From: Burkholderia cepacia ATCC 25416
Lineage (GTDB): Bacteria > Pseudomonadota > Gammaproteobacteria > Burkholderiales > Burkholderiaceae
Reading direction: 5' to 3'
Assembly (NCBI RefSeq): GCF_001411495.1
Contig: NZ_CP012981.1
Location: 2,666,001-2,730,000, forward strand
DNA length: 64,000 nt
The notes beneath the pieces are model-generated. The model made no database searches. It saw nothing but the letters and a program-made list of their open reading frames with translations, and was not told where the DNA came from. The number at the start of each line of letters is the position of its first letter. Positions within the stretch are counted from its first letter, which is position 1. Below, one piece after another: positions 34,806 through 44,779 of this stretch. Both the position numbers and the translations under genes were made by a program.

Positions 34806-34869
34806 GCGGCGCGCCACGACAGCGCGCCGCACCCTCGGCGGGCCGCCGGCGCAAAGCATCGCGCCGGCG
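34806..34869 (+). other. Two GC-rich hairpins in the sbp-cysT gap
   Basis: GCGGCGCGC/GCGCGCCGC (34806-34814 with 34822-34830) and CGCCGGCGC/GCGCCGGCG (34844-34852 with 34861-34869) are two perfect nine-base-pair stems without T runs. They may stop 3'-to-5' decay of the sbp message. Confidence 0.55.
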
Positions 34870-34914
34870 TTTGCGTCGGACCCATGAGCAGCATCGACCC
34901 AGCAAGAGCATCCG

Positions 34915-35808
34915 ATGACGACGTACACCTTTCGCAAGCCGAGCGCGCTGCCCGGTTTCGGCGTGACGCTAGGCATCACGGTGGCCTATTTGAGCCTCGT
35001 GGTGCTGATACCGCTCGCCGCCACGTTCCTGAAGACCGCGACGCTGTCGTGGGACCAGTTCGTCACCGCCGTCGCGTCGCCGCGCGTGCTCGCGTCGTAC
35101 CGGCTGACGTTCACGTCCGCACTCGGCGGCGCGCTGATCAACGCCGTGTTCGGCTTCCTCGTCGCGTGGGTGCTCGTGCGCTACACGTTCCCGTTCAAGC
35201 GCCTCGTCGATGCGATCGTCGACCTGCCGTTCGCGCTGCCGACGTCGGTTGCCGGCATCTCGCTCGCGGCCGTCTATGCGACCAACGGCTGGGTCGGCCA
35301 GTATCTCGCGCCGCTCGGCATCAAGATCGCGTTCACGCCGGCCGGCGTGCTGGTCGCGCTGACCTTCATCGGGCTGCCGTTCGTCGTGCGCACCGTGCAG
35401 CCGGTGCTCGAGGATTTCGAGCGCGAGCAGGAAGAGGCGGCCGCGTGCCTGGGCGCGTCGCGCTGGCTGACGTTCCGCCGCGTCGTGCTGCCGGCCGTGC
35501 TGCCGGCGCTCCTCACCGGGTTCGCGCTCGCGTTCGCGCGTGCGCTCGGTGAATACGGCTCGGTGATCTTCATCGCCGGCAACGTGCCGATGAAATCCGA
35601 GATCACGTCGCTGCTCATCATCACGAAGCTCGAGCAGTACGACTACGCGGGCGCGACCGCGCTGGCGGTCGTGATGCTCGTCGTGTCGTTCCTGATGCTG
35701 CTGCTGATCAACACGCTGCAGTGGTATCTGCAGCGCCGCACGAGCAAGGGTGCGAGCGGTCCCGCGCCTGCTACCGTCACCGCCGCCGCAGCAGGAGGCC
35801 AGCAATGA
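34915..35808 (+). CDS. cysT: Sulfate ABC transporter permease CysT (CysU)
   Basis: The 297-residue product has six helices and the permease coupling loop [21 protein letters not shown] (about residues 177-197). [17 protein letters not shown] matches CysT. It pairs with CysW to form the membrane channel. The stop overlaps the cysW start by four bases. Confidence 0.95.
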   Translation: MTTYTFRKPSALPGFGVTLGITVAYLSLVVLIPLAATFLKTATLSWDQFVTAVASPRVLASYRLTFTSALGGALINAVFGFLVAWVLVRYTFPFKRLVDAIVDLPFALPTSVAGISLAAVYATNGWVGQYLAPLGIKIAFTPAGVLVALTFIGLPFVVRTVQPVLEDFEREQEEAAACLGASRWLTFRRVVLPAVLPALLTGFALAFARALGEYGSVIFIAGNVPMKSEITSLLIITKLEQYDYAGATALAVVMLVVSFLMLLLINTLQWYLQRRTSKGASGPAPATVTAAAAGGQQ

Positions 35809-36752
35809 GCCAGGAGGCCACCGTCGTGCTGAAAACCCCGTCTTCGGCCGAGCAAGGGCGCGCCGCGAAGCGGCTCGACCCCGTCAGCGAGTCGCGCGTC
35901 GTGCGCTGGCTGCTCACGGGCATCGCGCTGGCGTTCCTTGCGTTCTTCCTCGTCGTGCCGCTCGCCGCGGTGTTCGTCGAGGCGCTGAGAAAAGGTGTCG
36001 GCTTCTATCTCGAATCGCTGGCCGATCCCGACGCGTGGTCGGCGATCAAGCTGACGCTGACCGTCGCCGTGATCGCCGTACCGCTGAACCTCGTGTTCGG
36101 CGTGTGCGCGTCGTGGGCGATCGCGAAATTCGAATTCCGCGGCAAGGCGCTGCTGACGACGCTGATCGACCTGCCGTTCTCGGTGTCGCCGGTGATCTCG
36201 GGTCTCGTGTACGTGCTGCTGTTCGGTGCGCAGGGCTGGCTCGGGCCGTGGCTGCAGGCGCACGACGTGCAGATCATCTTCGCGGTGCCGGGCATCGTGC
36301 TCGCGACGATCTTCGTCACGTTCCCGTTCGTCGCGCGCGAGCTGATTCCGCTGATGCAGGCGCAAGGCACCGACGAGGAAGAAGCCGCGCGCGTGCTCGG
36401 CGCGTCGGGCTGGCAGATCTTCCGCCGCGTGACGCTGCCGAACGTGAAGTGGGGTTTGCTGTACGGCGTGATCCTGTGCAACGCGCGTGCGATGGGCGAG
36501 TTCGGCGCGGTGTCGGTCGTATCGGGCCACATCCGCGGCGTGACCGACACGATGCCGCTGCACGTCGAGATCCTGTACAACGAATACAACTTTGCGGCAG
36601 CGTTCGCGGTGGCGTCGGTGCTCGCGCTGCTCGCGCTCGTCACGCTCGCCCTGAAACTGATCGCCGAGCGTCATCTCGCCGCCGAACTGGCCGGCGCGAG
36701 CGACACCGTTCCCGCACACGCCGGCCCCGCCGCCGTTTCGTCGAAATCGTAA
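35805..36752 (+). CDS. cysW: Sulfate ABC transporter permease CysW
   Basis: From the ATG at 35805 the product has 315 residues. The blocks [19 protein letters not shown] and the coupling loop [19 protein letters not shown] identify CysW. It is translated directly from the cysT end (ATGA overlap). Confidence 0.95.
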   Translation: MSQEATVVLKTPSSAEQGRAAKRLDPVSESRVVRWLLTGIALAFLAFFLVVPLAAVFVEALRKGVGFYLESLADPDAWSAIKLTLTVAVIAVPLNLVFGVCASWAIAKFEFRGKALLTTLIDLPFSVSPVISGLVYVLLFGAQGWLGPWLQAHDVQIIFAVPGIVLATIFVTFPFVARELIPLMQAQGTDEEEAARVLGASGWQIFRRVTLPNVKWGLLYGVILCNARAMGEFGAVSVVSGHIRGVTDTMPLHVEILYNEYNFAAAFAVASVLALLALVTLALKLIAERHLAAELAGASDTVPAHAGPAAVSSKS

Positions 36753-36765
36753 AGAGGCAACCAGA

Positions 36766-37824
36766 ATGGGTATCACCGTCCGTAACCTTCAGAAGCGCTT
36801 CGGCGATTTCACGGCGCTCGACAACGTGTCGCTCGACTTCCCGCCCGGCGAACTGGTCGCGCTGCTCGGGCCGTCCGGCTGCGGCAAGACCACGCTGCTG
36901 CGCGTGATCGCGGGCCTCGAGCACGCGGACGCCGGCCAGGTCGTGCTGCAGGGGCTCGATGTCGCGTCGGTCGGCGCGCGCGATCGGCAGGTCGGGTTCG
37001 TGTTCCAGCACTACGCGCTGTTCCGCCACATGACCGTGTTCGAGAACGTCGCGTTCGGGCTGCGCGTGAAGCCGCGCCGCGAGCGGCCGTCGGAAAGCGC
37101 GATCCGCGACAAGGTGCACGAGCTGCTGAAGCTCGTGCAGCTCGACTGGCTCGCGCAGCGTTATCCGTCGGAACTGTCGGGCGGCCAGCGCCAGCGCATC
37201 GCGCTCGCCCGCGCGCTCGCGGTCGAGCCGAAGGTGCTGCTGCTCGACGAGCCGTTCGGCGCGCTCGACGCGAAGGTCCGCAAGGAACTGCGCGGCTGGC
37301 TGCGTCGTCTGCACGACGACCTGCACATCTCGACGATCTTCGTCACGCACGACCAGGAGGAGGCGCTGGAAGTCGCGGACCGCATCGTCGTGCTGAACCG
37401 CGGCCACGTCGAGCAGGTCGGCAGCCCGCAGGACGTCTACGATCATCCGCAGAGCGCGTTCGTCTACGAGTTCCTCGGCGCGGCCAACCGGCTGCCGGGC
37501 ACGGTCGCCGGGCGCGGCTTCGTGGCCGAGGGCGCGGCTGCGCCGATCGAGGTCGACGCCGATTTCGCGGGCCCTGCGAACGCGTACGTGCGGCCGCACG
37601 ACCTGCAGCTCTGGCCGGCCGGTGAGGGGCACCGCGACGGCATCGCGGTGGACGTGCGCCGCGTGATTCCGCTCGGCGGTTCGGTGCGCGTGGAGCTCGA
37701 GGCGCGCGCGGGCGGCGCGCTCGAGGCGGAACTCGATCGCGACGCATGGCGTGCGCTGTCGCTGCAGGTCGGCGACGGTGCGACGGCCGTGCCGCGCGCG
37801 GTGCGTGTGTTTCCCGCGCGTTGA
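36766..37824 (+). CDS. cysA: Sulfate/thiosulfate ABC transporter ATP-binding protein CysA
   Basis: The 352-residue product has Walker [10 protein letters not shown] (residues 35-43), Q-loop FVFQHYAL, signature [15 protein letters not shown], Walker [13 protein letters not shown] and an H-loop [15 protein letters not shown] segment; the C-terminal TOBE-like domain (about residues 240-350) is typical of CysA. It powers sulfate and thiosulfate import. Confidence 0.95.
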   Translation: MGITVRNLQKRFGDFTALDNVSLDFPPGELVALLGPSGCGKTTLLRVIAGLEHADAGQVVLQGLDVASVGARDRQVGFVFQHYALFRHMTVFENVAFGLRVKPRRERPSESAIRDKVHELLKLVQLDWLAQRYPSELSGGQRQRIALARALAVEPKVLLLDEPFGALDAKVRKELRGWLRRLHDDLHISTIFVTHDQEEALEVADRIVVLNRGHVEQVGSPQDVYDHPQSAFVYEFLGAANRLPGTVAGRGFVAEGAAAPIEVDADFAGPANAYVRPHDLQLWPAGEGHRDGIAVDVRRVIPLGGSVRVELEARAGGALEAELDRDAWRALSLQVGDGATAVPRAVRVFPAR

Positions 37825-37899
37825 CGCCAGAATGCAGGGCAGGGGGCGGAGCGCGCTCCGATCAGACAATCAAACAACGACAGCCTAAGAGGCATACCC

Positions 37900-38826
37900 A
37901 TGAATTTTCAGCAATTGCGGTTCGTGCGCGAAGCGGTGCGCCAGAACATGAACCTGACGGAAGTCGCGAACGTGCTGTACACGTCGCAGTCCGGCGTGTC
38001 CAAGCAGATCAAGGATCTCGAGGATGAACTGGGCGTCGATATCTTCATCCGGCGCGGCAAGCGGCTGACGGGGCTCACGGAGCCCGGCAAGGCCGTGCAC
38101 CAGCTGATCGAGCGGATGCTGCTCGATGCCGAGAACCTGCGCCGCGTCGCGCGCCAGTTCGCCGACCAGGACAGCGGCCACCTCGTCGTCGCGACGACGC
38201 ACACGCAGGCGCGCTACGCGCTGCCGAAGGTGATCCGGCAGTTTACCGACGTGTTCCCGAAGGTCCATCTCGCGCTGCGCCAGGGCAGCCCGCAGCAGAT
38301 CGCGCAGATGATCCTGAACGGCGAGGCCGATCTCGGCATCTCGACCGAAGCGCTCGACCGCTATCCGGACATCGTCACGTTCCCGTGCTATTCGTGGCAC
38401 CACACGGTCGTCGTGCCGAAGGGCCATCCGCTCGTCGGTCGCGAGAACCTGACGCTCGAGGAAATCGCCGAGTACCCGATCATCACGTACGACCAGGACT
38501 TCACGGGCCGCTCGCACATCGACCAGGCATTCACGCAGGCGGGTGCCGTGCCCGACGTCGTGCTGACCGCGATCGACGCCGACGTGATCAAGACCTATGT
38601 CGAGCTCGGGATGGGGATCGGCGTCGTCGCGGCGATGGCCTACGATCCGCAGCGCGACACGGGGCTCGTCGCGCTCGATACGCAGCACCTGTTCGAGGCG
38701 AGCACGACGCGGGTCGGCCTGCGCAAGGGCGCATTCCTGCGTGCGTATGCGTACCGGCTGATCGAGATGTTCGCGCCACACCTGAACGAAGCGGAAATCG
38801 CGGGGCTGTTGCGCGAAGCCGTTTGA
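37900..38826 (+). CDS. cysB: LysR-type regulator CysB
   Basis: The 308-residue product has the CysB helix-turn-helix start MNFQQLRFVREAVRQNMNLT with VLYTSQSGVSKQIK and the effector domain block LVVATTHTQARYALPKVI. It activates sulfate assimilation in response to N-acetylserine when cysteine is low. It sits 75 bases behind cysA in the same direction, so the regulator is encoded within its own regulon. Confidence 0.95.
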   Translation: MNFQQLRFVREAVRQNMNLTEVANVLYTSQSGVSKQIKDLEDELGVDIFIRRGKRLTGLTEPGKAVHQLIERMLLDAENLRRVARQFADQDSGHLVVATTHTQARYALPKVIRQFTDVFPKVHLALRQGSPQQIAQMILNGEADLGISTEALDRYPDIVTFPCYSWHHTVVVPKGHPLVGRENLTLEEIAEYPIITYDQDFTGRSHIDQAFTQAGAVPDVVLTAIDADVIKTYVELGMGIGVVAAMAYDPQRDTGLVALDTQHLFEASTTRVGLRKGAFLRAYAYRLIEMFAPHLNEAEIAGLLREAV

Positions 38827-38888
38827 AGACAGTACGTCGTGCGCCGTCCGCGCGATCAACGCGGATGGCGCGACGTCCCGTCATGCAT

Positions 38889-38919
38889 CAGGCGGCGGCA
38901 GGCGATCTGCCGCCGCCTG
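38889..38919 (+). terminator. Strong hairpin behind cysB
   Basis: CAGGCGGCGGCAG and CTGCCGCCGCCTG form a perfect 13-base-pair stem with a five-base loop. No long T run follows, so it is a stem-only or Rho-assisted terminator. Confidence 0.6.
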
Positions 38920-39322
38920 GTTGTTCGACCCAGACTCACCGAATCACCGGCCGCAATCGCGGTTTCCTGCCGATTCATCCCCGCACTCCATGACATGCGC
39001 TCGCCTGCCAGCGAGAAATCAAGACGGCACGTTCGAGCGCCTCACATCGGGCCTTGCCATCCTGCACACCGGCCGCCCCGTTTCTCCTTGTCTGTGATTC
39101 AATGCGCGTGAATACCGGCTGACGGGTGTTGACGCGACTCTCCGGCACCATCCCGACTGGCCCGCCCGCTTCAACGACACCCTGCGCGACGCCGGAACGA
39201 AGCGCGGGGCACATGACCGACAGCCCGTTCGCATTCGCAACACAACGCACGCGGATTGCCCGTTCGGACACATTCGGCAGCATGGCGCACAGCACGCAAC
39301 ACGCGTGACGACGAGGTAAACA
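38920..39322. other. Intergenic region without a supported gene
   Basis: About 400 bases. Short open frames on both strands lack ribosome sites and family features. It separates the cys locus from the DUF805 gene. Confidence 0.4.
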
Positions 39323-39709
39323 ATGAACCTGAAATGGTTTCTCTTTTCCTTCGAAGGCCGGATCGGACGCCTGCCGTGGTGGATCTACGCACTGGTTTCC
39401 GCGTTGCTCAGCGTGTTTTTCGATGCGGATTCGCACCGCTCGCCGGATGATGATCTGCCGCTGCTGGCGATGCTGGTGCTCATCGTGGTCGCCGTCGTCG
39501 CGGCGTGGTCGTCGATTGCGGTCGGTGTGAAGCGGCTGCACGACATCGACAAGTCGGGATGGTGGATGCTGTTGGTGTTCGTGCCGATCGTCGGCGCGCT
39601 CGCGTTGTTCGTGATGAACGGCTTCATCGCCGGCACGCCGCATGCGAACCGCTTCGGCGAGCCGCCGTCAGCCGATGAAGACGAGCCGGCGCCGCGGGAT
39701 CCGGCGTGA
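39323..39709 (+). CDS. DUF805 membrane protein
   Basis: The 128-residue product matches DUF805: FEGRIGRLPWWIYALV at the start, then two or three helices, and the conserved VGVKRLHDIDKSGWWMLLVFVPIVG (shown in parts: KRLHDIDKSGWW). It is an inner-membrane protein of unknown role that is widespread in bacteria. GAGGTAAAC upstream of the ATG gives a ribosome site. Confidence 0.9.
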   Translation: MNLKWFLFSFEGRIGRLPWWIYALVSALLSVFFDADSHRSPDDDLPLLAMLVLIVVAVVAAWSSIAVGVKRLHDIDKSGWWMLLVFVPIVGALALFVMNGFIAGTPHANRFGEPPSADEDEPAPRDPA

Positions 39710-39912
39710 CACGCGCTCCGAATAAACCCTTAAATATTGATCAGACAGGTTGCGCGCCGACGCGAATCGGTACAGCATAGCCTTCACTCCGCCGGCTTCC
39801 CGCCGGCGGCGGCGCGTAAACAACAGCACGCGTCAGGCAGTCGGCCGTCTGCCTCGCTTCCATTCCGTGGTACCGACAGCAGCATCGATGGCCATTGCCC
39901 GGGTAGTGTGGC

Positions 39913-39924
39913 GCAAACGTTTGC
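39913..39924. promoter_or_regulatory. LacI-family operator of the ribose-type operon
   Basis: GCAAACGTTTGC is a perfect palindrome with the central CG typical of LacI/GalR-family operators. It lies 63 bases before the ATG of the substrate-binding gene. The LacI regulator encoded by the fourth gene of the operon is the obvious ligand. Confidence 0.8.
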
Positions 39925-39986
39925 TCACATTAAAACAACAGTCAAACAATAGTCCGGTCCTTGGGGCCGGTCGCCAGGAGATGTGT

Positions 39987-40937
39987 ATGAATGTCCTCTT
40001 TCGCCGTCGCTTCCTGACCGCCGCGCTCGCCGCCGTCGCGGTTGCCGCCGCACCGGCCGTCCATGCGCAATCATCGGCCAAGCCGAAGGTCGCGCTCGTG
40101 ATGAAGTCGCTCGCCAACGAGTTCTTCCTGACGATGGAAACGGGCGCGAAGGAATACCAGAAGCACAACGCGAACCAGTTCGACCTGATCACCAACGGCA
40201 TCAAGGACGAGACCGACACCGCGAACCAGATCCGCATCGTCGAGCAGATGATCGTGTCGAAGGTCGACGCGATCGTGCTCGCGCCGGCCGATTCGAAGGC
40301 GCTCGTGCCGGTCGTGAAGAAGGCGGTCGACGCCGGCATCATCGTCGTGAACATCGACAACCGGCTCGATCCCGACGTGCTCAAATCGAAGAACCTGAAC
40401 GTACCGTTCGTCGGCCCGGACAACCGCAAGGGCGCGCGCAAGATCGGCGATTACCTCGCGAAGCGGCTGAAGGCGGGCGACCAGGTCGGCATCGTCGAGG
40501 GCGTGTCGACGACGACCAATGCGCAGCAGCGCACGGCCGGCTTCGAGGATGCGATGAAGGCGGGCGGGATGAAGGTCGTATCGGTGCAGTCCGGTGAATG
40601 GGAGATCGACAAGGGCAATGCGGTCGCGGCCGCGATGCTCAACGAATACCCGAACCTGAAGGCGCTGCTGTGCGGCAACGACAACATGGCGATCGGCGCC
40701 GTGTCGGCCGTGCGCGCGGCCGGCAAGCAGGGCAAGGTGTTCGTGGTCGGCTACGACAACATCAACGCGATCAAGCCGATGCTGAAGGACGGCCGCGTGC
40801 TCGCGACGGCCGATCAGTACGCGGCGAAGCAGGCCGTGTTCGGCATCGACACGGCGCTCAAGGCGATCTCCGAGCATCGCAAGCAGGCCGACATGTCGGG
40901 CGTGGTCGAGACGCCGGTGGATCTCGTGACGAAGTGA
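39987..40937 (+). CDS. rbsB: Ribose-type ABC transporter substrate-binding protein
   Basis: The 316-residue product starts with a signal peptide (cleavage near AVHA, residue 27) and has the sugar-binding (peripla_BP_4) pattern: VALVMKSLANEFFLTMETGA, DAIVLAPADSKALV and DKGNAVAAAMLNEYP. GGAG at about 39976 supports the ATG at 39987. The operon order with ribokinase points to D-ribose, but other pentoses are possible. Confidence 0.9.
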   Translation: MNVLFRRRFLTAALAAVAVAAAPAVHAQSSAKPKVALVMKSLANEFFLTMETGAKEYQKHNANQFDLITNGIKDETDTANQIRIVEQMIVSKVDAIVLAPADSKALVPVVKKAVDAGIIVVNIDNRLDPDVLKSKNLNVPFVGPDNRKGARKIGDYLAKRLKAGDQVGIVEGVSTTTNAQQRTAGFEDAMKAGGMKVVSVQSGEWEIDKGNAVAAAMLNEYPNLKALLCGNDNMAIGAVSAVRAAGKQGKVFVVGYDNINAIKPMLKDGRVLATADQYAAKQAVFGIDTALKAISEHRKQADMSGVVETPVDLVTK

Positions 40938-40952
40938 CGCAACCCCGATACA

Positions 40953-40983
40953 GCCGCCGCCCTCAAGAATCGGGCGCGGCGGC
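40953..40983 (+). other. Hairpin between rbsB and rbsA
   Basis: GCCGCCGCCC pairs with GGGCGCGGCGGC (two bulged bases) in the 145-base gap. It lacks a T run; it may stabilise the rbsB message relative to the rest. Confidence 0.45.
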
Positions 40984-41082
40984 CGTTATCAGGGGTGAGC
41001 GCGATCACGGCCACTGCATGCACATGCACTTGTGAGCGTCATACCCGCGCGCCGCGTGCGCGCGGCCGCAATCAGGATCGCG

Positions 41083-42696
41083 ATGGACCCGACTTCCCAA
41101 CCCTCCCGCGCAGCCGCTCCCGTGCTGTCCGTATCCGGCATCGGCAAGACCTATGCCGAACCCGTGCTCGCCGAGGTCACGCTGACGCTCGAGGCGGGCC
41201 ACGCGCTTGCGTTGACGGGCGAGAACGGCGCCGGCAAGAGCACGCTGTCGAAGATCATCGGCGGGCTCGTCGAGCCGACCGCCGGCACGATGCAGCTGGG
41301 CGGCCAGCCCTATGCGCCGGCGAGCCGGACGCAGGCCGAGGCGCTCGGCGTGCGCATGGTGATGCAGGAGCTGAACCTGCTGCCGACCCTGACGGTCGCC
41401 GAAAACCTGTTCCTGAACCGCCTGCCGCGGCGCTTCGGGATCATCGATCGCGCGCGGTTGCGCGACGACGCGCGGGCCGCGATGGCCCAGGTCGGGCTTG
41501 ACACGGTCGATCCCGATACGCCGGTGGGCGCGCTCGGCATCGGCCATCAGCAGATGGTCGAGATCGCGCGCAACCTGATCGGCGACTGCCGCGTGCTGAT
41601 TCTCGACGAACCGACCGCGATGCTGACCGCGCGTGAAGTCGAGCTGCTGTTCGAGCAGATCGACCGGCTGAAGGCACGCGGGGTCGCGATCATCTACATC
41701 TCGCATCGGCTCGAGGAGCTCGCGCGTGTCGCCGAGCGGGTCGCGGTACTGCGCGACGGCCGGCTCGTCCATGCGGGCGACATGGCGGCGACGACGTCCG
41801 ACGGGCTCGTCACGCTGATGGTCGGGCGCGAGATCGGCGAGCACATCGATCTCGGCGAGCGCCGTATCGGCGCACCGCGGCTCGTCGTGTCGGGCCTCGC
41901 CCGCGGGACGGCGGTGCGCGACGTGTCGCTCGAGGTGCGCGCGGGCGAGATCTTCGGCATCTCGGGGCTGATCGGCGCGGGACGTACCGAACTGCTGCGG
42001 CTGATCTACGGCGCGGATGCGCCGGATGCGGGAACGATCGCGATCGGCCAGCCGCCGAAGCCGGTGCGGATCGGCTCGCCCGTCGAGGCGGTGAAGCACG
42101 GCATCGCGCTGATCACCGAGGATCGCAAGGGCGAAGGGTTGCTGCTCACGCAGTCGATCACCGCGAACGTGTCGCTCGGCCAGCTCGACCGGCTGGCGCG
42201 CGGCGGCATCGTCGACAGCGCGCGTGAAACGGCGCTCGCCGAGCAGCAGATCGACGCGCTGCGAATCCGCACGCACGGTGCGGCGCAGGCGGTCGGCGAG
42301 CTGTCGGGCGGTAATCAGCAGAAGGTCGTGATCGGCCGCTGGCTCGCGCGCGACATGGGCGTGCTGCTGTTCGACGAGCCGACGCGCGGGATCGACGTCG
42401 GCGCGAAGTTCGAGATCTACACTTTGATGGGCGCGCTCGCGCGCGAAGGCCGCGCGCTCGTCGTCGTGTCGAGCGACCTGCGTGAGCTGATGCTGATCTG
42501 CGACCGGATCGGCGTGATGTCGGCCGGGCGCATGACCGCCGTGTTCGAGCGCGGCAACTGGACCCAGGATGCACTGCTGGCCGCGGCATTCGCCGGCTTC
42601 GGCCGCGAGACGCCGCCGGACGGCGCTCGGCATCCGGACGCGGGGCAGGCGCAAGGCGCCGCTCCGGGCACTTCGACGACAGGACGACAGCAATGA
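41083..42696 (+). CDS. rbsA: Ribose-type ABC transporter ATP-binding protein (two ABC domains)
   Basis: From the ATG at 41083 the product has 537 residues with two ATPase halves. The first has Walker A GENGAGKST and Walker B VLILDEPTAML; the second has the altered P-loop GLIGAGRTE usual in RbsA/MglA and the signature LSGGNQQKVVIGRWLARD. It energises sugar import through the RbsC permease. An earlier in-frame start at 41032 is less likely. Its stop overlaps the permease start. Confidence 0.93.
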   Translation: MDPTSQPSRAAAPVLSVSGIGKTYAEPVLAEVTLTLEAGHALALTGENGAGKSTLSKIIGGLVEPTAGTMQLGGQPYAPASRTQAEALGVRMVMQELNLLPTLTVAENLFLNRLPRRFGIIDRARLRDDARAAMAQVGLDTVDPDTPVGALGIGHQQMVEIARNLIGDCRVLILDEPTAMLTAREVELLFEQIDRLKARGVAIIYISHRLEELARVAERVAVLRDGRLVHAGDMAATTSDGLVTLMVGREIGEHIDLGERRIGAPRLVVSGLARGTAVRDVSLEVRAGEIFGISGLIGAGRTELLRLIYGADAPDAGTIAIGQPPKPVRIGSPVEAVKHGIALITEDRKGEGLLLTQSITANVSLGQLDRLARGGIVDSARETALAEQQIDALRIRTHGAAQAVGELSGGNQQKVVIGRWLARDMGVLLFDEPTRGIDVGAKFEIYTLMGALAREGRALVVVSSDLRELMLICDRIGVMSAGRMTAVFERGNWTQDALLAAAFAGFGRETPPDGARHPDAGQAQGAAPGTSTTGRQQ

Positions 42697-43712
42697 CCCA
42701 GCCTCCCGTATCCCCGACCGACGCAGGCGCGCAGCAGGACGTGACGGGGCGCCGCGCGCGCACGCTGTCCGGCACGCGGCTCGGCCTGTCGAACTATCTC
42801 GGGCTCGCCGGCGCGCTTGCCGCGATGATCGTGCTGTTTTCGACGCTGAGCTCGCATTTCCTGACCTACGATACGTTCAGCACGATCGCGAACCAGATTC
42901 CCGATCTCGTCGTGATGTCGGTCGGGATGACCTTCGTGCTGATCATCGCCGGGATCGACCTGTCGGTCGGCTCGGTGCTCGCGCTCGCCGCGTCGATGGT
43001 CAGCGTCGCCGCGCTGAAATGGCAGTGGGGGCCGCTGCCGGCCGCGCTGATCGGCATCGCGGTCGCGACCGTCACGGGCGCGCTGACGGGCGCGGTCACG
43101 GTCGGCTGGCGGATTCCGTCGTTCATCGTGTCGCTCGGCGTGCTGGAGGCCGCACGCGGCCTCGCGTACCAGCTGACGAATTCGCGCACCGCCTATATCG
43201 GCGACGCGTTCGATTTCCTGTCGAACCCGATCGCGCTCGGCATCTCGCCGGCGTTCCTGATCGCGGTCGCGGTGATGATCGCGGCCCAGTTCGTGCTGAC
43301 GCGCACCGTGTTCGGACGCTATCTCGTCGGGATCGGCACGAACGAAGAAGCCGTCCGACTTGCCGGGGTTAACCCGAGGCCGTATAAAATTCTCGTATTC
43401 GCGCTGATGGGCGCGCTCGCGGGGCTCGCGTCGCTGTTCCAGATTTCGCGGCTCGAGGCGGCCGACCCGAACGCGGGCGTCGGCCTCGAACTGCAGGTGA
43501 TCGCGGCCGTCGTGATCGGCGGCACGAGCCTGATGGGCGGGCGCGGCTCGGTGATCAGCACGTTCTTCGGCGTGTTGATCATCTCCGTGCTGGCCGCGGG
43601 GCTGGCGCAGATCGGCGCGAACGAGCCGACGAAACGGATCATCACCGGCGCGGTGATCGTGGTGGCGGTCGTGCTCGATACGTATCGCAGCCGGCGCACG
43701 CGCGTGCGGTAG
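42693..43712 (+). CDS. rbsC: Ribose-type ABC transporter permease
   Basis: The 339-residue product has about ten helices and the BPD_transp_2 blocks GIDLSVGSVLALAASMVS and AVVIGGTSLMGGRGSVIST. Start overlaps the rbsA stop (ATGA). It forms the homodimeric sugar channel. Confidence 0.93.
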   Translation: MTQPPVSPTDAGAQQDVTGRRARTLSGTRLGLSNYLGLAGALAAMIVLFSTLSSHFLTYDTFSTIANQIPDLVVMSVGMTFVLIIAGIDLSVGSVLALAASMVSVAALKWQWGPLPAALIGIAVATVTGALTGAVTVGWRIPSFIVSLGVLEAARGLAYQLTNSRTAYIGDAFDFLSNPIALGISPAFLIAVAVMIAAQFVLTRTVFGRYLVGIGTNEEAVRLAGVNPRPYKILVFALMGALAGLASLFQISRLEAADPNAGVGLELQVIAAVVIGGTSLMGGRGSVISTFFGVLIISVLAAGLAQIGANEPTKRIITGAVIVVAVVLDTYRSRRTRVR

Positions 43713-43747
43713 AAAGACAGACAGAACAGACCAGAGAGAAACGGGAA

Positions 43748-44779
43748 ATGGCGACGATCAAGGATGTGGCAGCCATGGCGGGCGTGTCGTTTACGACCGT
43801 CTCGCACGTGGTGAACAACTCGCGGCCGGTGTCTGCGGATGTGCGTGCGAAGGTCGAGGGCGCAATCCGCGAGCTGAATTACGTGCCGTCGGCCGTGGCG
43901 CGCTCGCTGAAGGCGCGTGCGACGGCGACCATCGGCCTCGTCGTGCCGAACAGCACGAATCCGTATTTCGCGGAACTTGCGCGCGGCATCGAGGATCAGT
44001 GCGCGGCCAATGGCTATTGCGTGTTCTTCTGCAACTCGGACGACGATCCCGTGAAGCAGCGCAACTACCTGCGCGTGCTGCAGGAAAAGCGCATCGACGG
44101 GCTGATCGTCGCGTCGGCGGGCGAGGATGCGGTGCTCGCGCAGACGCTTGCGGACATCCATGCGCCGCTCGTCGTCGTCGATCGCAACATCGAGGGGCTC
44201 GCGGCCGACCTCGTGCAGATCGACCACGAGCGCGGCGCGTACCTGGCGACGCGCCACCTGCTCGAGCTCGGGCACGCGAAGATCGGCTGCATCACGGGGC
44301 CGACCGACACGGCGGTCAGCGCGATGCGCGTGCACGGTTTCATCCGTGCGATGGCCGAGCGCGGTGTCGACATCGTGCCGGGCGCGATCGCGGAAAGCGA
44401 CTTCTCGTGCCTCGGCGGTTATCACGCGGCGTCGCGGCTGTTCGAATCGGTGCGGCCGAGCGCGATCTTCGCGGGCAACGACCTGATGGGCGTCGGCGCG
44501 CTGCGTGCGGCGGCCGAGCGCGGCATGCGCGTGCCCGACGACTGTTCGATCATCGGATTCGACGACATCGAATTCTCTCGCTACACCTATCCGGCGCTGT
44601 CGACGGTCGGCCAGTCGGTGCGCGCGCTCGGCGAAATGGCGGCGCAGACCCTGATCGAGCGGATCGGCGGCGGCTCGTCGGCCGTGCCGAGCCGCCGTCG
44701 CGTCGTGTCGCCGCGTCTCGTGCTGCGTGAATCGACGGCGATCTACCGCGAGCCGCCGGCTTCCGGCGGTCGCGCATGA
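43748..44779 (+). CDS. rbsR: LacI-family regulator of the ribose-type operon
   Basis: The 343-residue product starts MATIKDVAAMAGVSFTTVSHVVNN, the classic LacI helix-turn-helix with hinge, followed by a sugar-binding domain (SIIGFDDIEFSRYTYPALSTV near the end). It is the fourth gene of the operon and probably represses it by binding the palindrome at 39913-39924. Its stop overlaps the ribokinase start. Confidence 0.9.
   Translation: MATIKDVAAMAGVSFTTVSHVVNNSRPVSADVRAKVEGAIRELNYVPSAVARSLKARATATIGLVVPNSTNPYFAELARGIEDQCAANGYCVFFCNSDDDPVKQRNYLRVLQEKRIDGLIVASAGEDAVLAQTLADIHAPLVVVDRNIEGLAADLVQIDHERGAYLATRHLLELGHAKIGCITGPTDTAVSAMRVHGFIRAMAERGVDIVPGAIAESDFSCLGGYHAASRLFESVRPSAIFAGNDLMGVGALRAAAERGMRVPDDCSIIGFDDIEFSRYTYPALSTVGQSVRALGEMAAQTLIERIGGGSSAVPSRRRVVSPRLVLRESTAIYREPPASGGRA

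Noticed and set aside
41005..42693. Open frame of about 560 residues on the minus strand
   Set aside because: It is antisense to rbsA with intact ATPase motifs; its composition (Arg/His/Asp-rich) is that of a shadow.
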